A stretch of DNA of 64,000 nucleotides from contig CAJNOJ010000096.1 of the NCBI GenBank assembly GCA_905250025.1, forward strand, positions 1 to 64,000, given 5' to 3'. The translations under genes and the position numbers were made by a program. The notes beneath the pieces are model-generated. The model searched no databases, was not told the origin of the DNA, and worked only from the letters and a program-made list of their open reading frames with translations. Within the stretch, counting starts at the first letter, position 1, and each line of letters starts with the position of its first letter. Below are positions 58,210-64,000 of the stretch, piece by piece. This DNA is from Adineta ricciae. Lineage: Eukaryota > Rotifera > Eurotatoria > Adinetida > Adinetidae.

Positions 58210-58666
58210 TCAAACTTTGCATGCTTTTTGACATTTGCTTAATGATCGAAAGTTGTTCTGATTGCCTTGACATCCGCCATACGTAAACGCTTTACATTCA
58301 TTTGCAATTGAATCGTAATAAAATCGATCTATAGCTGCACGACACGGACCGACATCTCGTGGTAATTTGCATAGAGTTGCTAGCAGAGAAAGAAACTCGA
58401 TGAAAAATGATAATTTGAAAATGATCGGTAGGCTTACGCTTTATTTTGGTTGATTTCTTTTTCGTTTTATCTACCGGAACTTTCTTTCGGACGAGTTCAT
58501 TCTTCGTTGCTGTCGTTGATGGTAACGACGGATCAATTTTATTCTTGTTTGAAGCGATGATCACTAATCAAAAAGCAATCAGAAGCTCTTTAAAGACGAT
58601 ATCGAAGTTTTCCTTACCGCAAACTAAACTGAGTATAAATACGAGAAGTATTATTCGCGATGACAT
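58210..58666 (-). CDS. Secreted single-Kunitz protease inhibitor
   Basis: Exons 58666-58618, 58563-58438 and 58379-58210 give 114 residues. The first exon is a signal peptide (SSRIILLVFILSLVC). A Lys/Ser/Thr-rich linker of about 40 residues follows. The last exon is one complete BPTI/Kunitz domain with six cysteines in the standard order: CKLPRDVGPC, RFYYDSIANEC, FTYGGCQGNQNNF, KCQKAC. The residue after the second Cys, the P1 site, is Arg, which suggests a trypsin-like target. The upstream region to 58800 includes a TATAAATA at about 58778 on the plus strand of uncertain meaning. Confidence 0.9.
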
Positions 58667-58916
58667 TTTTTATGAATGATATTCTTATCTGATGGTTTTC
58701 TCTTAATCGACAAGAATAAATAGGTCTTTTTCTCTATTCTGTGGTGTTTTCCGTTTGGATTAATCGCTGCCTACTGCTACTATAAATACCCGAGTGTTGT
58801 CTTCAAGGTTAACGGTTTCAAGATGTTCTCCTTCAAATCGAAAATAACATCTCCTAGACCTAAGTTTATTTGAATAATAAGATCAAAAAGGAAAAACAAA
58901 AGATGTTCTTGGTTTT

Positions 58917-60296
58917 CTAATATTCTGGCGTAGGATCTGCAGGAGGTGGCTCGTTGAAGAAGAGTTCCATGTGTTTATTGACCACGTCAGGCATGTCTTG
59001 ATTGATCCAATGAGAGCCACCTGCGATCTTTTTCAAACGAATATCCCCGCAATATTTTTGACTTGCTTCAGCAAAGTCTTCACCGAATTTATGGTCGTTA
59101 CAGCCCCACAGGAGTAGAACAGGTGCGACAATTTCAGCACGTGAGAAATCGCTTTGATAACGGAAGAGAGCACGAAAGAAATTCAGTGCACATTTGGTTG
59201 CGTCTAGAAAACATTCGTTCAGAAAAAAAAATGCAATTCAGCTACTCCAAAGGCTTACCTGGCTGAGATAATGTATATTTGTAGATATCAATGTCGCCAT
59301 CAGTGATATAATCTTGATTAACTAGTCCAGTCGTTTTCTTACGAAAGCCATCTTTGATGTAAGCATAGTCATCAGCTTCGACATACAACTCAGGTACGAT
59401 CGTGGTTTGAAAGAAGAACATATACCTACAAACGAACAGAATTTCGTTATATGATTTGGAAAGAAGCAGATGTTGTCTCACCATGATCGTTGGATTTGGC
59501 TGAATGTTAATTCTTGACGAAACGCGACAGGGTGTGGACAGTTCATAATGACTAATTTCTCCACCAAATGGGGATAACTGTGAAATACGATCAGGTGTAA
59601 AATAACAACATTTCATTTAGAAAAAACATAACTCACAGCATCGCAGTCGTCCATGCAACTAAACCTCCGATGTCATGACCGACTAAAATGCATGATTCAT
59701 AACCTAAAATGAGCAAGAGTGCGTGAGTGCAGGAAACATGAATGCTTTCTCTTCCGTACCAAGTTGTTCGATGACATCCGCAACATCTCCAGCTAAGGTT
59801 TCCAACCGGTAGTCTTGAACAAAAGGTGGCTTAGAACTAACTCCATAACCTCGTTGATCGATGGCAACAACTCGATAGTCTTTGGAAAAGTATTTCATTT
59901 GACTTCGCCATGAATACCAACATTCGGGAAAGCCATGGACAAAGAGAATCATATGTTGATTTGGTAAGCCTTTCGAAACATAATGCAGCGAAATGCCCGA
60001 TGACTAGATAGATTTAATGATTAGAAAATAAACAACAGTATGATTGTTAATACAAAATTATTTACTTTAAGCTTGAGCATTTCATGTTTACCATATATCC
60101 GATCCGTGGCTTTCACAGGTGGTTCTGGTCGACTGATTTGGGTAAAGAAACGATTACGGCCATAGCGAAGAAATTTCAGTATTGTTAAGAAGATACCATA
60201 GACGCCATAGAGAAATGTTGTACATAACAAGCCAAGGAACGAATACACTACTAAACTGATTGGTGTTGCAGTAATATCCATATATTCTAGCGACAT
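58917..60296 (-). CDS. Membrane-anchored epoxide hydrolase (EPHX3/4-like)
   Basis: Exons 60296-60066, 60003-59760, 59703-59637, 59577-59482, 59425-59259 and 59203-58917 give 363 residues. An N-terminal hydrophobic anchor (residues about 15-45) precedes an alpha/beta-hydrolase: HGFPECWYSW (oxyanion), DQRGYG, VGHDIGGLVAW (nucleophile Asp), WGCNDHKF (acid Asp) and GGSHWINQDMP (catalytic His). Lid tyrosines are plausible in YKYTLSQPG. It should hydrolyse lipid epoxides to diols at the ER membrane. All catalytic residues are present. Confidence 0.93.
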
Positions 60297-60627
60297 GTTG
60301 ACGAGTAGACCAAAGGTTGATAGAGGTGGTGATTACTCTTCTCTGCCTTGGCTGTATTAAAAATGAAGAAAGAAAAGGTAATATCACGCTTTTTGCTGTG
60401 TGATTGGAAAATGTAAAGAGAACGAATAGAGACTGGCCCACGAAATCAATCATGCACAACGAAACAATGCGTTTCAATTGATGGTGTTGAATCAAATATA
60501 TTGTAGTTTAAGGAAGGAACATGTCAACGAAAGAAAGAGAACAAAAGTACGTCATGCTAAATTTCACTAAGTTGACAAAATAAAATACGAAGCGAAGTGA
60601 AGATGATCAGTTTGTCAGACGATTGAA

Positions 60628-60699
60628 TTATTCTTTCGATTCAACTTTGTGTTTCTTGGCTAATTCTTTCAGTATATTAAAATCGATTTTGCCGTCTTT
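60628..60699 (-). CDS. Possible last exon of an EF-hand-like protein
   Basis: After an acceptor-like TTGGCCTAG the frame reads KDGKIDFNILKELAKKHK to a TAA at 60630-60628, resembling the second half of an EF-hand loop and its exit helix. The codons just before the TAG also look EF-hand-like (NKIFQLA), so the TAG might instead be an in-frame stop in a decayed gene. No upstream exons were found. Confidence 0.25.
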   Translation of the reverse strand, partial: KDGKIDFNILKELAKKHKVESKE

Positions 60700-60973
60700 C
60701 TAGGCCAATTGAAAAATTTTGTTCGCGTTCTTGCTGTTGTTTTTCGCTCTAAAACAACGCGACAAATCTAAGTTTCAAGTAGTTTTTTCGTCATAAACTG
60801 AGATAACAAATAGAAATATTGTAATATAAACTTTCAGAAGTGAGAATGAGTAAATGTAAGCAAGACTTGATACAATACCAAGACAAAGGGAACGCTTCCA
60901 TGTGTGTTGATTATGCTAACCGGAAACAAACTGAGGAAAATAGAACTATATCAAACGTACCGGTACTTTGGTA

Positions 60974-61065
60974 CAGCTGCAGTTTAGTCACGCGTACCCC
61001 TCACACTCATGTCATTTGTATGTGCGATGTGTTGATCGAAGGTAATAGTGTGACTGAAGTGTCGC
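60974..61065. mobile_element. Short MITE, about 92 bp, copy 2
   Basis: Same family as 52850-52940: left end GCTGCAGTTTAGTCAC, right end GTGTGACTGAAGTGTCGC, and the shared central TGTGCGATGT and AATAGTGTGACT. It lies in non-coding DNA. Confidence 0.65.
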
Positions 61066-62590
61066 TTAATCCAGATAGAACAATCCCGTGCACAACCGAA
61101 CGAATCTGGTGATTAGATTTGTCAAGTTTCATCTGGGACCGACAGGGAACTTGTCATAGCGGATAGTCGAAAATAGTCACCGCTTCCTCCAGTTTGATGT
61201 TACTGTATACATATTACAATCATCATATTTTATTGTGCCTTGTGCAGCTGTCAGTCGACGGCATTTAACATCAACACGACGAACTAAGTTAACTTTGGCT
61301 AGAAAATCTTTCGTTCTGAGCAAAAGCCATCGAAGTAATCCTTACCAATGACATGATGGGAGAAAATGAATGTGAAAATAAGAAAATGGAATGATATGTG
61401 TACTGTTCTCTTTATCATATAACAACGCCATGTACTGTAATTGAAAAGAATGAACACTGTGTAATGAAGACGAGAAAATGCGTCATTTTCAGACTGTACT
61501 GTTTCAGTATCTTCATCTTTCGATCTTTATATAATTTGTCTGATGTGTAGAATCATTAATGTAATTCAATTTAATGCAAATCTATGACACACTTTGTACA
61601 ACCCACACTGAACGTGTAATCGTAGGTGACGGAATGAAAACTATACTAATATAATATCTTTGATGTCGACTACACGTTTACTATGTTTGATTACGTTGTT
61701 AGCAATCTCACTGTTAGAGAAAACAGCAGTACAACTAGAACTAGACTAGAGCAATCATCTGTATTAATCATCGGATTACACTGTTGCATCTGTGATTCTG
61801 AATTATTGCTGATTACAGTGAATAAATTAACATCAACCATTGAATCCACAGTTATTTCGGTTGGTTCGATATTCATGCTATAACGACAAATATAAATATA
61901 TTAAACGACTATGTCGTGGCAATAGATAAACGAAATAGGACGTAGTAGTAGCCTTTCATGGGGAGTTTCAGCAATAAGTGGAGGTCATCATTACTTGTCT
62001 ACCCAATGCAATATTAAGTAATACTAACAACAGTTATTTGGATCAATTAAATCGAACAATTAGCTTATCATTGCTAACGCTAACACCATTTTCACAAATC
62101 CAATTAGCACGTAACCATTTATCGATCAGACCGGCTGAAAACAATCAAATCTGTGAAGAACCACAGAATGAGAACAATATTCACCACCACCAGTAAGCAC
62201 ACAATTTTCAGCTAGTACTGTGATTACGCCAATGTCACATTTATCATTCATAAAGTTCTTTTCCGTTCAACGAGAAATAGATTTTCGACGAAAAAGCGAA
62301 CTCTAATGGAAAATAGAGTACTCTGCAATTATCGGCAAGTTGACCTGAGAAAAATAATAGGATTGGCCATCACAAACTCATAGAGGATAGATAGAGTATT
62401 GAAAACAACACGCACAAATCGAGATCAAAGGTACTGTTGTGTAACTCTTAGTGAAAGAATCTGAACTTCTATAAAGTACCTCCATGAGCTGACATCTATC
62501 GTAAACCACATAAACTCGACCATAGTTTACCCCTCGCTGATGAAATGATTGATATATGATTGCGAAGATGAATTCAATACGAATTACCTC
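61066..62590. other. Non-coding interval upstream of ELAC2
   Basis: No gene I can support. A 72-codon plus-strand frame ends at 62196 with ENNIHHHQ, without recognisable domain or clear start; it might be a remnant. Confidence 0.35.
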
Positions 62591-64000
62591 ATGTTATTAA
62601 TTTCTTTAGCAAGAAGAGCTTTTCAAATTCGAACTCAAATTCGTTTTTCATCATCGTCGATTGATATTGCGGATTTCATTCGCGGAATGTCACAAACGAA
62701 GAAACTCAAAAGTGATTCCACATCTTCCGTGACGAACAAACCACGACACGTTCGAATGAAAGAACGCGGTCGAGATCCAGGTTTAACATCTCGAATAAAT
62801 CTCCAAGTAATTTCCAACGGTTACGCTGGCACTAGCAAATCATTGGTGCTGAACAATGATCAAACCAATTATTTGTTCAATTGTGGTGAAGGCACACAGC
62901 GGACATTACAAGAAAAGAATACGATTTGGGAAATTAAGTTCTCCAAAACAAAACATTTGTTTATGACGCAAAAATCTTGGGATACAATGGGTGGAATATT
63001 AGGTCTATGCATTAGTTTGAAAGAAGCATATCTGAATGAGATCACGTTTCATGCACCATGCGATGTCGTAAGTTGAGATAAATCGAAAAAGAGTCGTAAT
63101 GAATGGATGTGAGTTTAGATTGATCTTTTGAAACATTGGAAAGGTTTAGAAGCATTTTCAAATATTAACCTTGGTAATGATTTCGATTCTGAAAACAACT
63201 CATTCGTTGGATTGATTATTTATTTAGAACAACATGATTATGACAAAGGTGAATTTCAAGACGACTGTTTCAAAATCAAAGCAATTCCACTACGAGCAAA
63301 TAACTTAATTTTGAGTCCTAGTAAGAGAACTCCTTAACAGTCAAATTGTTTGATAACATTTGTCATATTTTGAAAGATTCGAAAAGACAATGTGCATCAG
63401 CATCGAATGATTTATCTCAAATGAAGAAATATCCCGATGATCTCGTCTACGCTTATCTATGCGAAGTATGTATCCATTCAGCCATGATCCAATTCATATC
63501 ATTCGATTTCAGACACATCCATTTCCTGGTAGTTTATCGGCTGAATTATGTGCTTTTCATCGTGTACCACCGTAAGTCTTTTCACGTTAAACTACCAACA
63601 GTCAACTCGCTATTTTTCTAGGAATGAACTTCGATCTCGGTTGAAGAATGGTGAAGATGTGACATTGCCCGATGGACGACTTGTATGCAGAAACGAAATA
63701 CACGAATATTGGTGATGCATTTTTAGCTTTAGATTCGTTCAAAAGACGTGACTCTGCCTGGTGAACCACCTGTGAAAGTTTTAAGTACGTTAAATTGAAC
63801 ACATTGATTGAATTCATTGGTTACGTTCTATTTAGTATTGGATTGTCCATCGTTGGCTTATCTTGATTCAATTAAAAGCAATGAACTAAACTCCCATTCG
63901 TATCATACAATTGTTCATCTTGCACCGAGTTCAATCCTGAATAATGAAACATATCGCTCGTGGATGAAAAGGTTTTTGGTTGGTTCAGACGAGCTTTCCA
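62591..64000 (+). CDS. ELAC2: Long-form ribonuclease Z (tRNase Z-L), 5' part
   Basis: Partial, running off the right edge. Exons: 62591-63067, 63119-63320, 63377-63465, 63513-63571, 63622-63682, 63733-63784, 63836 onward, about 342 residues here. The amino-terminal half-domain of tRNase Z-L is clear: LQVISNGYAGTSKSLVL, YLFNCGEGTQRTLQE, SWDTMGGILGLCISLKE, AIPLRA, LPGEPPVKVL, VHLAPSSILNNETYRSWMKRF. As expected this half lacks the HxHxDH metal site, which belongs to the carboxy half beyond the window. The first ATG gives MLLISLARRAFQIRTQIRF, a typical mitochondrial presequence; an in-frame ATG at 62687 would give a form without it. The enzyme removes 3' trailers from pre-tRNA. Confidence 0.92.

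Overview
This is eukaryotic nuclear DNA, AT-rich, with very short spliceosomal introns (mostly 45-80 nt, GT-AG) and metazoan-only genes (a Hox gene, a nuclear receptor, P2X, SLC12, EMSY-type ENT and LEM domains). The fusion of an ADP-ribosyltransferase with kinesin-light-chain-type TPRs, the fungal-looking single-copy genes and the T-rich AG sites just before start codons together point to a bdelloid rotifer. That assignment is an inference from content; no database was searched.

Layout. 0-2.4 kb: an ADP-ribosyltransferase/TPR gene split by one in-frame TGA. 2.4-6.4 kb: non-coding, with a 56-bp tandem repeat and two matching transposon-like ends 1.8 kb apart. 6.4-11 kb: a large membrane protein made of three homologous modules, the first joined to the others across a 723-nt intron that carries a tRNA-derived SINE head. 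11-16.3 kb: a decayed, element-rich stretch with a 315-bp fold-back element, a GC-rich 175-196-bp element family, another MITE, and broken NTAN1-like, ankyrin and nucleotidyltransferase-like genes. 16.5-20 kb: a divergent nuclear receptor and a small double-psi beta-barrel protein.

From 20.4 kb the window is a dense housekeeping and signalling region. Exon structures could be worked out with reading frame kept across every junction: UBA1, ethanolamine kinase, a COA1-like protein and a MYST acetyltransferase (plus strand); P2X receptor, PKA catalytic subunit, Quaking-type STAR protein and Hox3 (minus); an SLC12 Na-K-Cl cotransporter (plus); TBCCD1, SNF8/VPS22, AMFR/gp78, an RTA1-like protein and a LEM-domain protein (minus); a tight trio of a 46-aa membrane peptide, an ENT-domain protein and a second MYST acetyltransferase (plus); a Kunitz protein and an epoxide hydrolase (minus); and the 5' part of long-form RNase Z (plus, running off the right edge).

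Most notable: a 6-nt micro-exon inside the Hox3 homeobox; tight co-oriented gene sets with acceptor-like AG sites 0-13 nt before the downstream ATG, as expected for spliced-leader trans-splicing; two genes each interrupted by a single TGA where Arg is likely; an RTA1-like gene whose stop codon lies inside a MITE end; and the three-module membrane protein family, to which I cannot assign a function.
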